Source: Sagittula salina (GTDB taxonomy: Bacteria > Pseudomonadota > Alphaproteobacteria > Rhodobacterales > Rhodobacteraceae). Taken from it: a DNA stretch of 64,000 nt. Under the pieces are notes generated by a model, which did no database searches, was not told where the DNA came from, and worked only from the letters and a program-made list of their open reading frames with translations. The translations under genes were made by a program, and so were the position numbers. Numbering within the stretch: the stretch's first letter is position 1; each line of letters opens with the position of its first letter. This document shows positions 31,148-40,800 of the stretch, in pieces. The stretch spans positions 20,927-84,926 of the forward strand of contig NZ_JAGISH010000015.1 in the NCBI RefSeq assembly GCF_017813235.1, written 5' to 3'.

Positions 31148-32826
31148 CGGATCGCAACCGCGAGGACATCGAGCTTCTCGCCGGACGCCGCGGGCCGGAG
31201 GGCAAGCGCGCTGTGCGGCTGGAAGAGTTGCAGGCTCTGGCGAAGCGGGTGGAAACCACCGTCAAGGGCATCAACACCCTCGTCGCGCAGCAGAAGATCC
31301 CGCAGGTGCGCGAGGCGATCAACCAGATCAACCGCGACATCTACACCGCCAAGACATTCGTGATGGAAGAACTGACCCAGGCCAGCGCCATCCTGCGCGG
31401 CGAGTACCAGGACGCGGACACCGCCATAAACGCAGCCGTGCTGACCGAGATCGTCGAACGCGAGAGTGCGGACCAGGCGCTTGCGGGCGACATTTCCATC
31501 GTCATGGCCAACCTCAACGCGGCAGAGGCCAGCATCACCGCAATTTCCGGCGCCGTCGCCACCCTCAACAGCTACGCCGCAGCGACCTACGCGCTGCGCG
31601 CCAAGGCGGGCGGCGCGGTGGGCGAACTGGAACTGGTGGCCGCCTCCGACCCGATCAACGGCGACGTGTCATCCTTCCGCGTCTCCGCCGATCAGATCCT
31701 TCTCGATGGCTCCGTTTACGCCCGCATGATGTCGATAGACGAACTGCTGGTGATCGACGACGAGACGGGTGGTTTCTCGCTAGGTAAGACCAGCGCGAAC
31801 GACTTCCTATCGGACGGCATGTATATCGGGCGCACGGCTCTGGCGGGTGGCGGCACTGGCTTCGGCTTTCTGTCCGGTCGAATCCGAACCGATGGGCTGC
31901 AGGAGTATATCCAGCATACCGACGAGACCGGCCTCAAGATCGCCAACGCCAACTTCCTCATCGAGGGGGGCGCTGGAACCATGGTTACTTCAACTTCCAA
32001 CACCAGCTATTCGCTTCCGCCCGGCACCCAGAAAGTCAGCTTCCAGCTCTGTGGCGGGGGCGCAGGCGGCAACGGCTACAACAACCAGATCCAATTCCGG
32101 CAAGGCTCCCCAGGCGGTGCAAGTAAGGTGAAGATTTATGATGGTGCAACGCTGATCCAGGAGTGGACGGCAAGCGGTGGCACCCCGTCCGCCTCGCCCA
32201 GCTGGAACGGCCAGGACCTGCCCGGCTTCGGGGCGGGCGGTGCCGCAGGGATTTCCGACGCCAAGGTATCAGACACCCCCCCAGCCAGAGGCGTCAACGG
32301 GCAGAATGCCACCGGAAACGGCGCCGGCGGCGGATCATCGAGCACTCGGGCGCCCGGCACGGGCACAGGCGGCACTCCGACAAACGGAGGCGGTGCCGCA
32401 CAGGCCGTCACGACCTCCGATTTCGACGTGTCCGGGCTGTCAGACCCGAACGTTGTCATCGAAGTCGGGGCGGCGGGACTTGGCAACGGCGGTGGTGGCG
32501 CAGACGAATCCCGCGGCGGCAATGGGGCGCCCGGAATCGTGCGCCTGACCACCTACCAGTACGACCTTCAGCCCGCAGGCGTGATCTCCCGAGAGGTGAC
32601 GGCACAGGGCACAATCGTATTCCCGTCCGGGACATCGCCGTTCCCAGACATAGCACCGAACCGGGGTCTGTGGTGGATTTCAGGTGGATCTGGATCCGGG
32701 ATAGAAATCGCCCCCGGCAAGACGCTCACCGCAGCAGCCAGCACCACCTTTGTCACCAACCAGCGCCCGGTCCTCACCACAAGCGGCTCCACCAGCGTCA
32801 GCTATGCCTTTTGGGCCATGGCATGA
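31144..32826 (+). CDS. Glycine-rich tail tip/fibre protein
   Basis: A protein of 560 residues starting at GTG 31144, overlapping the previous stop (GTGA). The N-terminal 180 residues are helical/coiled coil (EELQALAKRVETTVKGINTL). Then comes a beta region (GGFSLGKTSANDFLSDGMYIG). Residues 275-470 form a Gly/Ser/Asn-rich part (CGGGAGGNGYNN, GNGAGGGSSSTR) like the polyglycine tip domains of receptor-binding adhesins. Candidate receptor-binding fibre. Confidence 0.7.
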   Translation: MTDRNREDIELLAGRRGPEGKRAVRLEELQALAKRVETTVKGINTLVAQQKIPQVREAINQINRDIYTAKTFVMEELTQASAILRGEYQDADTAINAAVLTEIVERESADQALAGDISIVMANLNAAEASITAISGAVATLNSYAAATYALRAKAGGAVGELELVAASDPINGDVSSFRVSADQILLDGSVYARMMSIDELLVIDDETGGFSLGKTSANDFLSDGMYIGRTALAGGGTGFGFLSGRIRTDGLQEYIQHTDETGLKIANANFLIEGGAGTMVTSTSNTSYSLPPGTQKVSFQLCGGGAGGNGYNNQIQFRQGSPGGASKVKIYDGATLIQEWTASGGTPSASPSWNGQDLPGFGAGGAAGISDAKVSDTPPARGVNGQNATGNGAGGGSSSTRAPGTGTGGTPTNGGGAAQAVTTSDFDVSGLSDPNVVIEVGAAGLGNGGGGADESRGGNGAPGIVRLTTYQYDLQPAGVISREVTAQGTIVFPSGTSPFPDIAPNRGLWWISGGSGSGIEIAPGKTLTAAASTTFVTNQRPVLTTSGSTSVSYAFWAMA

Positions 32827-33371
32827 AGCTCTTTTACGACACATCGACAGGCATACCTCTCCACACCGTGGTCTCTGGCACCTATGACGGAAGGGACCGC
32901 GACGACTGGATCGAGATCCCCGACACCTTCGATATGACCGCGCTGCCCGATTTTCGCGTGGAGGACGGCCAACTGGTCGCGCAGGGCGTGGAGAGTGCCT
33001 GCGCCGCCGCGCTGGCGCACGTCAATGCCGCCTGCGGCAAGACGCGGTGCCAGTTTATGACTGCCATTCCCGGGCAGGAAATGGTCTACCTCGCCAAGGA
33101 AACGGAGGCGAAGGCCTACGCCGCGCTCGCGATCCTGCCTCACGATCTGTCCAACTTCCCGCTGCTGGCCGCCGAAGTCGGCATCACAGCTCCCAGCGCC
33201 TACGAGCTGGCGCAAATCTGGCTGAACCTCGCTGCCATGTGGCGTGATACGGCCGGAGCCATCGAGTGTGCGCGGCTGACAGCGGTCAATGCCATCCGCG
33301 AGGCCACCTCCAAGGCGCAGATCGACACCGCCGTGCAGGCGCTGGAAAGCGCACTGGCGCAGATCACCTGA
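32823..33371 (+). CDS. Tail-fibre-associated protein
   Basis: A protein of 182 residues. The first 55 residues look like a small fibre-end domain (MKLFYDTSTGIPLHTVVSGT); the rest is helical and Ala-rich (ALAHVNAACGKTRCQFMTAI, AKAYAALAILPHDLSNFP). This resembles tail-fibre assembly/DUF4376-like proteins that follow fibre genes. Starts at an ATGA overlap with the fibre gene, which supports a chaperone role. Confidence 0.62.
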   Translation: MKLFYDTSTGIPLHTVVSGTYDGRDRDDWIEIPDTFDMTALPDFRVEDGQLVAQGVESACAAALAHVNAACGKTRCQFMTAIPGQEMVYLAKETEAKAYAALAILPHDLSNFPLLAAEVGITAPSAYELAQIWLNLAAMWRDTAGAIECARLTAVNAIREATSKAQIDTAVQALESALAQIT

Positions 33372-33442
33372 TTGCGGTAGGATCGCCGCACCGAGCGCAA
33401 GACGTGCTTGCAGTCACCCGCCACACGACCGGACCCGTGGAC

Positions 33443-33892
33443 ATGACGCTCGGCATCACCCTCGCAGATCAGAAGGCCATCAAGGCATGGGCCGCGCCGC
33501 GTTGCGACATGGGCAGCATTCCCGAGTCCGCCTGGGCTCTGGCCGTGGTCGAGATCGAGACCGGCACCCTGCGCGCCGCCTGCATCCTCTACGAGGTCTA
33601 CAAGGGCGAGGTGGATGTGCATTTCGCCTCGGACGGCGATCGCCGCTGGGCAACCCGCGACATCCTCACCGCGATGTTCTTCTATGCCTTCCACCACATG
33701 GACGCGCGCATCCTGAAGGCGGTGATCGCGGCCCGCAACGTGCCCGCCCTCGTCATGGCCCTGAAATCGGGCTGGCAAGTGCAGGGCCGCGTGCAGGGCG
33801 TCCTCAGTGGCGGCGCGGACGGCATCCTGTTGACGCTGGCTGAACCCGATTGCGTTTACCTGAAAGGAGATGACCATGGGCGGCAAGAGTAG
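33443..33892 (+). CDS. GNAT-like phage protein
   Basis: A protein of 149 residues. The order of elements fits a phage GNAT-type acetyltransferase fold: RAACILYEVYKGEVDVHFAS, then RRWATRDILTAMFFYAFHHM, then LKAVIAARNVPALVMALKSGWQVQG. The middle helix would carry the acyl-CoA loop, but the canonical R/QxxGxG/A is not obvious, so catalysis is uncertain. Such proteins sit in tail modules of several podoviruses with unknown roles. The ATG at 33443 lacks a strong ribosome site; a GTG upstream is possible. Confidence 0.6.
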   Translation: MTLGITLADQKAIKAWAAPRCDMGSIPESAWALAVVEIETGTLRAACILYEVYKGEVDVHFASDGDRRWATRDILTAMFFYAFHHMDARILKAVIAARNVPALVMALKSGWQVQGRVQGVLSGGADGILLTLAEPDCVYLKGDDHGRQE

Positions 33893-34826
33893 CGCACCGA
33901 AGCCGGATCCCAACATTGGGATTGCGGCGATGAAGTCCGCTCAGACCGGCGAGGACTTTCTCGCCTGGATGAAGGACCAATCGGCTATCTCCAACCAGTG
34001 GGCATCCGAGGACCGGGCGCGCTACAAGTCGGTGTTCGAGCCGCAGCAGGACGCCTACATCGCAAGGGCAAACGCCGGGCCGGATTACGGCAAGGTGGAT
34101 GCGGACGTGCGCCGCGCCACTGCCGATGTCGGCATGCAGTTCGACGCGATGAACGACCAGAACGAGCGCCAGATGGCCTCGATGGGCGTCAATCCCGCCT
34201 CCGGGCGCTTCGCCTCCGCCACCCGGTCGAGCGCGCTGGCCGAGGCCGCAGCGAAGACCGGCGCCGCCAACACCACCCGCCTCGCCTCGCGCACCGCAGC
34301 CGAGGGCAAGGCCGACGCCATGCAGGCGAACGCCATCAACCTGGGCTCCGGGCTGGCCGTGAACCCGGCGACCTCGCTCGGACTGGCGAACGGCGCCGCA
34401 AGCTCTGGTTTCAGCGGGGCCATGAGCGGCTACGGGCAGCAGGGGTCGCTCCTCACCAGCCAGCACAATTCGGAGATGCGGGCGTGGCAGGCCGACCAGG
34501 ACGCCCGCGCCAGCACCATGAGCGGAGTCGGCAGTGTCGTGGGCCTCGGGATCTCCATGCTCTCCTCCAAAGAGGCCAAGACCGACAAGAAGCCCGCGCG
34601 CGGCGTCCTCGAAACCCTCAAGTCGATGCCGGTCGAGGACTGGCGCTACAAGCCGGGGCAGGGCGACGGCGGGCGCCATGTCGGCCCCTATGCCGAGGAC
34701 TTCCACGCCGCCACCGGCAAGGGCGACGGCAAGACCATCCCCGTGGTCGACGCCATCGGAGTTACCATGGGGGCGGTGCAGGAACTCGCCAAGAAGGTCG
34801 AGAAGATGGAAGGGCGGACGGCATGA
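33876..34826 (+). CDS. Virion protein with S74 chaperone-like end
   Basis: A protein of 316 residues. Residues 1-210 are helical and Ala/Gln-rich (internal virion style). The C-terminus from about 228 (LSSKEAKTDKKPARGVLETL, then EDWRYKPGQGDGGRHVGPYA, then VVDAIGVTMGAVQELAKKVE) matches the peptidase S74 intramolecular chaperone family, which trimerises and may self-cleave. AAGGAG six bases before ATG 33876 decides the start over an ATG six bases earlier. Confidence 0.74.
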   Translation: MGGKSSAPKPDPNIGIAAMKSAQTGEDFLAWMKDQSAISNQWASEDRARYKSVFEPQQDAYIARANAGPDYGKVDADVRRATADVGMQFDAMNDQNERQMASMGVNPASGRFASATRSSALAEAAAKTGAANTTRLASRTAAEGKADAMQANAINLGSGLAVNPATSLGLANGAASSGFSGAMSGYGQQGSLLTSQHNSEMRAWQADQDARASTMSGVGSVVGLGISMLSSKEAKTDKKPARGVLETLKSMPVEDWRYKPGQGDGGRHVGPYAEDFHAATGKGDGKTIPVVDAIGVTMGAVQELAKKVEKMEGRTA

Positions 34827-35689
34827 GCGGGGGCGCGTTTCTCAAGGGGCTGACGGGCGGCTACGTCGCGGGGCAGGACATCAAGGACCGCCGGACCCTG
34901 CACGACGCGATTTACGGTCGTGTCCTGGACGGCGAGCCCGGCGCATGGGGAGGCGGGGACAACCGCGGGCCCGGGCGCGGCATTCTCGAGGCCTTGGGCA
35001 TCGTGGAGCCGCGCGCCCAGGGTGACGGCGATTTCAACTGGACCGGGGAGCGGTTCACCCCCAGCGGCAACGGCGTCGATGCAAGCCCGGATGTTCTCAA
35101 CCAGTCGGCGCCGGCCAGCTGGGAGCAGGAGCGCGCGGGTATCTTCGATGGCGAAAGCAAAGGCGATTACGACGCGCTGTTCGGCTTCTCCAATCGCGAG
35201 GGCGGGCGGTTCTCCAACATCAAGCTCACCGACATGACCGTGGACGACGCCATCCGCTTCTCGAACCCGAAGGGCGAATACGCGCAGTGGGTCGCCAGCA
35301 GAAACGACGGCACCGTCGCGACCCCCATGGGCGGCTTCCAGATCGTCGGGAAGACCCTGCGCGGCGTCAAGAAAGGCATGGGGCTCAAGGGCAACGAGCG
35401 CATGACGCCCGCCTTGCAGGACGCCATGGGTCTCTACATCCGCAACACGCAGGGGCTGGGCGCATGGGAAGGCTACAAGGGGCCGAGCGACCCCAGCCGG
35501 TACGCCGCGCGCCCGGGAACCACCGTCGCGCCAGCCGTCGAGAGCGTGGCCCTGCCGTCCGCAGCGCCGCAGGCTGCACCACAGGCGGCGGCGCCGGCCT
35601 CGGACACGATGTCCGACATGCTGAACGCGCGCCTCGGGCGCGGCATTGCGACCGGCGCCCCGGTCGGCACCTACAACTTCGGAGTGTGA
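34823..35689 (+). CDS. Virion-associated lysozyme-like lytic protein
   Basis: A protein of 288 residues. Residues 105-225 match the lysozyme-like fold used by ejection lysins: FDGESKGDYDALFG with probable catalytic Glu111, MGGFQIVGKTLRGVKKG, then MGLYIRNTQGLGAWEG. The N-terminus MSGGAFLKGLTGGYVAGQDI resembles the next gene product (AGFLQGAFDGYTMGAQI), a shared Gly-rich membrane-type segment. It probably opens the peptidoglycan during DNA entry. ATGA overlap with the previous gene. Confidence 0.75.
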   Translation: MSGGAFLKGLTGGYVAGQDIKDRRTLHDAIYGRVLDGEPGAWGGGDNRGPGRGILEALGIVEPRAQGDGDFNWTGERFTPSGNGVDASPDVLNQSAPASWEQERAGIFDGESKGDYDALFGFSNREGGRFSNIKLTDMTVDDAIRFSNPKGEYAQWVASRNDGTVATPMGGFQIVGKTLRGVKKGMGLKGNERMTPALQDAMGLYIRNTQGLGAWEGYKGPSDPSRYAARPGTTVAPAVESVALPSAAPQAAPQAAAPASDTMSDMLNARLGRGIATGAPVGTYNFGV

Positions 35690-35693
35690 GACG

Positions 35694-37442
35694 ATGGCTC
35701 AGAGCGGTGTCGCAGGCTTCCTGCAAGGCGCATTCGACGGCTACACCATGGGCGCGCAGATCCGCGACGCCAAGACCAGGCGCGACCGCGAGAAGGAGGA
35801 CCGCGAGCGCAGGGCCACGGATTACGCCTACACCGACGAAACCCGCGACCACGCGCGCAAGAAGCGCGATTGGGACTTCGAGGACCGCGACTACACGCTC
35901 TCCGAGCGGGAGCGGAAGCGCCGGGACGACGATGCGACGCGTGCCTACGAGGAAGATAAACGCGCCCGGGAGCGCAGGAACAACGCTACAGACGATGCCG
36001 AGACCGCCCGCGTCCGGGAGGCGGCTGCCGCCGAGCGGCAGGCATTCGCGGATGCCTACGCCGCCGCAGAGGCCGCCCGCCCCCCCGCTCCACTGGGGCG
36101 GGGGATCATCGACGCGGGCCAGTTGCCAGAGGCACTACCCGCGCCGCGCTCCGGGCGCAGCATCTTCGCCCTCGATCCTTCCATGAGCCGACAGGCCACC
36201 GTGCAGGCGCCCGCAGCCGCTCCCGCGCAGGCTCCTGCTGCGCCGCCGCCTGCCGTACCGCAGCAGGCATCGGCCACGGACACCACGGACGGGCCGCCGA
36301 AGTCCTTCCTGGACGACCCGAAGGTGCACGAGATCATCGCGGAATACCCCGGCGTGACCCCCGAGCGCGTCTGGTCGCGCCTGCCGCCGGATGGCAGGGA
36401 GCCCTACCTCACCCGCGAGACCGCCGCACCCGCCACCCAGGACCAGGAACCCGCCGCGCCTGCGGCACCGGCCCAGACCGTCACCACCAGCGCCGGCCCA
36501 GCGCGGGGCATGGCCGCAGGTATTCCCGTGGAACCCGGAGCCTTCGCCCTCGGGCAGGGCGCGGAGACGCGCGGGCAGGCCTTCGGAATCGGGGAAGCGG
36601 AGAAGCATCCGGCATCCGACCCAAGCGTGCAGGCGGCTTCCGCCGGAGTGTCCGTGGCCGCGCAGCAAGGCATCCTTACGCCTGGCCAGCGCGCGACGCC
36701 GCAGCAGCGCACGCAGGCCACCGAGTCCTTCATGGACACCTACAAGCGCGTGGCTGTGCCCCAGATCCAGCAGTTCTACCTACAGCGCGGCGAAATCGAC
36801 AAGGCGCGGGCCTTCGACCAGTGGATCGAGTCCGACAACGGCAAGGCCGTGCAGAAGGAGTTCGCCAATCTCGCCTTCTCGCTGACCATCGGAGACCTCA
36901 ACGGCACGCTCGACAACATCGAGAAGATGTATTCCAGCGTGAACGACGGCTACGACATCGTGCGCGAGAAAAGCGCCTTCGAGACCTACCAGAACGGGCA
37001 ACCCTCGGCGCTGGTCATCACCTTCCGGGACTCGCGCGGGCAGGAGTTCCAGCAGCGCGTCGAGGACCAGGGCGACCTTGCCGCCCAGCTTCTCGGCCTC
37101 GTGAACCCGCAGGAGACATTCAACTACCTGTTGGAACGCCACGACGCATCGGTGAATGCCGAGCTGGAACGCCGCAAGTCTGCCAAGAGCATCATCAAGC
37201 GCGAGGATGTGATGGCCGAGGCCAAGCGCCTGCAGGACGACATTATCGAGCAGAACAAGAACACGGCATTTGGTCAGGAGGAAATCCTGATGCCCAGCGA
37301 CGACGAGTTGTTCGCCCGCGCCTACGAGAACCTGCTGCGCGGCGAGGCCCTCGCGCGGGGCGGGCGGAGCGCGCCGCAGGCCAGCGGACAGGGGCCGGGC
37401 GGACTGCCCATGCCAGATTTCCGCCTCACGCCGGGGGGTTGA
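35694..37442 (+). CDS. Internal virion (ejection) protein
   Basis: A protein of 582 residues. It starts MAQSGVAGFLQGAFDGYTMG, then has a very highly charged helix at about 25-115 (KTRRDREKEDRERRATDYAY and following). A Pro/Ala linker (about 120-300) is followed by a helical C-terminal domain from about 330. Such layouts are typical of ejection proteins that leave the capsid with the DNA. It is followed by the membrane protein and the giant polyvalent gene. Call by composition and position. Confidence 0.7.
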   Translation: MAQSGVAGFLQGAFDGYTMGAQIRDAKTRRDREKEDRERRATDYAYTDETRDHARKKRDWDFEDRDYTLSERERKRRDDDATRAYEEDKRARERRNNATDDAETARVREAAAAERQAFADAYAAAEAARPPAPLGRGIIDAGQLPEALPAPRSGRSIFALDPSMSRQATVQAPAAAPAQAPAAPPPAVPQQASATDTTDGPPKSFLDDPKVHEIIAEYPGVTPERVWSRLPPDGREPYLTRETAAPATQDQEPAAPAAPAQTVTTSAGPARGMAAGIPVEPGAFALGQGAETRGQAFGIGEAEKHPASDPSVQAASAGVSVAAQQGILTPGQRATPQQRTQATESFMDTYKRVAVPQIQQFYLQRGEIDKARAFDQWIESDNGKAVQKEFANLAFSLTIGDLNGTLDNIEKMYSSVNDGYDIVREKSAFETYQNGQPSALVITFRDSRGQEFQQRVEDQGDLAAQLLGLVNPQETFNYLLERHDASVNAELERRKSAKSIIKREDVMAEAKRLQDDIIEQNKNTAFGQEEILMPSDDELFARAYENLLRGEALARGGRSAPQASGQGPGGLPMPDFRLTPGG

Positions 37443-37473
37443 CACGACTCGGGCGCGCACCCACGTTCAGATC

Positions 37474-37749
37474 ATGGTTGAACAGCAGGTCTTTCTCTGG
37501 CTCGTGCAGGTCTTCGCCACCTTCGGCGCGGCTTGGCTCGCATGGCGCGGCGCCATCATGGCGATGCACCGCGTGACGGGCCGCCACATCGAGGACTGCC
37601 GATCCGACCTGTCCCACGGGCTCGTGTTCCTTGCCTACGGGCTGTTCCCCGCCGGGATCGCCTACCTGCTGACCGGCACGGCATGGATCATCCCGCTTTC
37701 GCTGGCCGTTGCCGTCTGGGCCGGTTTCCGTTTCAACGGTCGCGCCTGA
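37474..37749 (+). CDS. Small membrane protein (possible holin)
   Basis: A protein of 91 residues with two or three transmembrane helices (VFLWLVQVFATFGAAWLAWR, GLVFLAYGLFPAGIAYLLTG, WIIPLSLAVAVWAGF). Size and topology fit a holin, but it lies 21 kb from the endolysin, among ejection genes. It could instead help the giant protein cross the inner membrane. Undecided. Confidence 0.62.
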   Translation: MVEQQVFLWLVQVFATFGAAWLAWRGAIMAMHRVTGRHIEDCRSDLSHGLVFLAYGLFPAGIAYLLTGTAWIIPLSLAVAVWAGFRFNGRA

Positions 37750-37845
37750 CGCCTTCCCCGAACTCTCTGCCGATGATATAAGCGCGGTCATGACGCCGCG
37801 CATGACGCGCGGGCTTTTAGCCACTCAGCTATGAGGCCCGTTCGC

Positions 37846-40800
37846 ATGGACCCGCGTAACTCCTTCTCGATCGATCCCGCACTTGCACGTATCCAGAAGG
37901 AGGAAGCCGGACACCGCCCGGAACGCTCCATCTTCACCACCGACCCAGCGACACCGCCCTCTGCGCCCACGCCGGAGACGCCGCTCGGGATCGACCCCCC
38001 CAAGCCCGACTACAATAGCCTTTCCGCGCGCTACCGCGTGCCGCCGAATGTCATCCAGGCCACGGTCGAGGCGGGCGGAGTTGAACCCGCCCGCGCCGCC
38101 GAGGTGCTGGGCCACGCCATCGAGGCCACGGGCGGAGACGTGCGGAAAGGCCTTGAGACTGTTCTGCGGGGCGACACGGCGGCGACGGACCAGCTCCTTC
38201 AGCTGGCCGAAAGTATCGCTGCCAGCCGTAAACCGGCGGCGGATCCTGCGCCCGCGAACGCGCCGGAGGATCAACCCGGCATCATGGGGGACGCGGCCCG
38301 GCAACTCGCCGGGGGCGTCGTGAAAGGCACGGGCTCCGCCATCGCCGGTGCCTACCGGAACGCCGAGAGCCCCATCACCCACCGCCCCTTGACCGGCGTG
38401 ACCGGCTTGGTCAGGAGCGTGGCCGAGCAGTTCCTCCTGCTGATGAACCCGGACGAGGCGCAGGGCGTGACCGATGGACCGATGACCGGCGTTGGCCGCG
38501 AGGTCGGATCGAGCGTCACCGGACTCGGCAAGGACATCCAGGCGGGCGTGAGTCAGGCGACGAAGGACGCCATCGCCAACAGCACGCCGGACGGCGACCT
38601 GTTCGCCCCCTCGACGTGGACCTTCGGGAAAGACCCCAGCATGCGCGGCATCGCCATGCTGACGCTCGACGTCTTCGGTTCCATGGCCCCGATCATCGCC
38701 ACCTCCGTTGCCACGCGCCAGCCCGCTGCGGGTGCGGCCATGGGCGGTGCGCAGTCGGCGGGCGGCGCGGCCGAGCAGGCGCGCGAGACCATCGTGCAGG
38801 CCGGTCCCGAGGGCCTTGCCAAGGATAGCGCCTACTTCAACGAGCTTGTCGCCGCCGGTGCCACGCCCGAGGAGGCCATGGAGCTCACAGCGCAGGCGGC
38901 GGAACGTGTCGCGGCCATCCTCGCCGCCCCCGTAGGTGCCCTCGGCGGTGCCGCCACGGGCCGCATCGTGGAGGGTGGCGTTGCCGGTCTTGCCGGAAAG
39001 TCCGTTGCAACCCGCGTGGCTGGGGGAGCCGGGATCTCCGCGCTGGAGGAAGGCTCACAGGAAGCCGCAGAGACCGTCGCCACCAACGTCGGAACCGGCA
39101 TGGGCGCGGGCATGGAGGTGAATCCGACCGAGGGCACCTTCGGGGATTTCGTCATGGGCGGCCTTGCCGGCGGCCCCACGGGCGCCATCGGCGGGCTGCG
39201 CGGCGAGCGTCCCCAGCAGGACGATGCGCTGCCGCCCACGCCGCAGGATACCACACCGGAGCCTGACCCGCTGGCCCTGCCGCCGGGGCAGATCAACCTT
39301 GGCGGGCCGGACACCCCGCCCATTGGTCCGATCAGCCGCGCGGCGCAGCAGGCCCCCGAAAGCCTGGGCGGCGGGTTGTCCGCTGGCGCCGAGGTGCGCA
39401 TCACCACCCCCGCCGGGGCCGTGATCGAGGCCACCTATGACGGCGAGGACGCCGAGGGCGCGAATTTCACCGTCGACGGCAAGCCGATCAAGATCACCCG
39501 CGAGCAAATGGCGAGCGGAGAGGTTTCCGTCGCGCCCATCAACCACCTGGCCGAGATCGACGCGCAGCACGTCGCCGGGCTGGAGGCGGCAGCGCAGGAG
39601 GCCGCGCCGCTGGACCTCGAAGGCTACGAGGTGAAGCCGGAGCCGCCGACGCTGCCGCCGCAACCCTTTGTCGTGCCCTCGCCGGATCAGGACATCTCGA
39701 CGCCGGACGAGCGCATGACACAGATCGCGCGCGACCTCGACCACACCATCCAGGCCCTGGGCGTCACGGACATGACGCCCGAGGAACACAGCACGATCAT
39801 CGACCAGTTGAACACCCTCGGCGGAGACGTCGAGGACGCCATCATCGACACCCTGACGCGAGGCATCGACCATGTCACAGAATCCGAGACCTTCGACGAC
39901 GACTACCTCCCCGCGACCGAACCCGCAGGAACGCCTGACGCGGCTGACGCAATCCCGGGAGAAGCTCTCGGCAGTGCTGTCGAGCCCGCAGGCCAGCCCG
40001 CGCCGGAAAGCGGAAGCGCAGCGCCTGCTGCAGGCGACGGACGCGGTGCTGTCAGCCCGGAAGTAGCGCCCCCGGCAGCGGGCAAGGCCGTCGCGCCCAA
40101 GACCTTCTGGGAACAGTCCGACGAGGACACCCGGCGCATGATCGCCTCGGAGATCGGGGAGGCTGGAGACCTTGCCCGCAAGGTATGGGCCGACATCGAC
40201 CAGGGCACCAAGCGCCGCATCACCCGCATGTACCGGGCCAACACCGACGCGCTCAACGACTTCGCGGCCAAGCGCGCCGGGCCGGGCGCCGATACCGTGG
40301 CAGCGGCGGCGCAGGAGGCGGCACCGGCACCCACGGAGGCCCAGAAGGAGGCGGGCAACTACAAGAAGGGCCACGCCCGCTGGAACGGGCTCGACATGAC
40401 CATCGAGAACGCCAAGGGGGCCGAGCGCAGTGGCACCGACGCCTCCGGCAATGCGTGGTCTGTCACGATGCCCGCCGACTACGGCTACTTCAAGCGCACG
40501 GAAGGCGCGGACGGCGACCACGTCGATTTCTACATGGGGCCGGACGAGCAGTCCGACACGGTATTCGTGATCGACCAGGTGGACGCGAAGACCGGCGAGT
40601 TCGACGAGCACAAGGTGGTTCTCGGCACGCAAGACCGCGCAGAGGCGGAGGATCTCTACGACGCGGGGTTCAGCGACGGCAAGGGGCCGCAGCGCCGCGC
40701 TGGCGTGTCGAAGATGACCGTGGGCGAATTCAAGGAATGGCTGGCGAACGGCGACACCAAGAAGCCCATGGTCCCGGAGGGCCGCGGCGCGACGGTGCGC

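Noticed and set aside
37474..37749. Calling this membrane protein the holin outright
   Set aside because: Topology fits, but it lies far from the endolysin among ejection genes, and a second candidate sits next to the endolysin.
37780..37845. Sequence resembling a minus-strand tRNA 5' half (AGCTGAGTGGCTAAA) before the giant gene
   Set aside because: The D-arm likeness is fair and a 5-bp anticodon-like stem exists, but the loop lacks T33, no T-arm or matching 3' acceptor follows, and no CCA is present.
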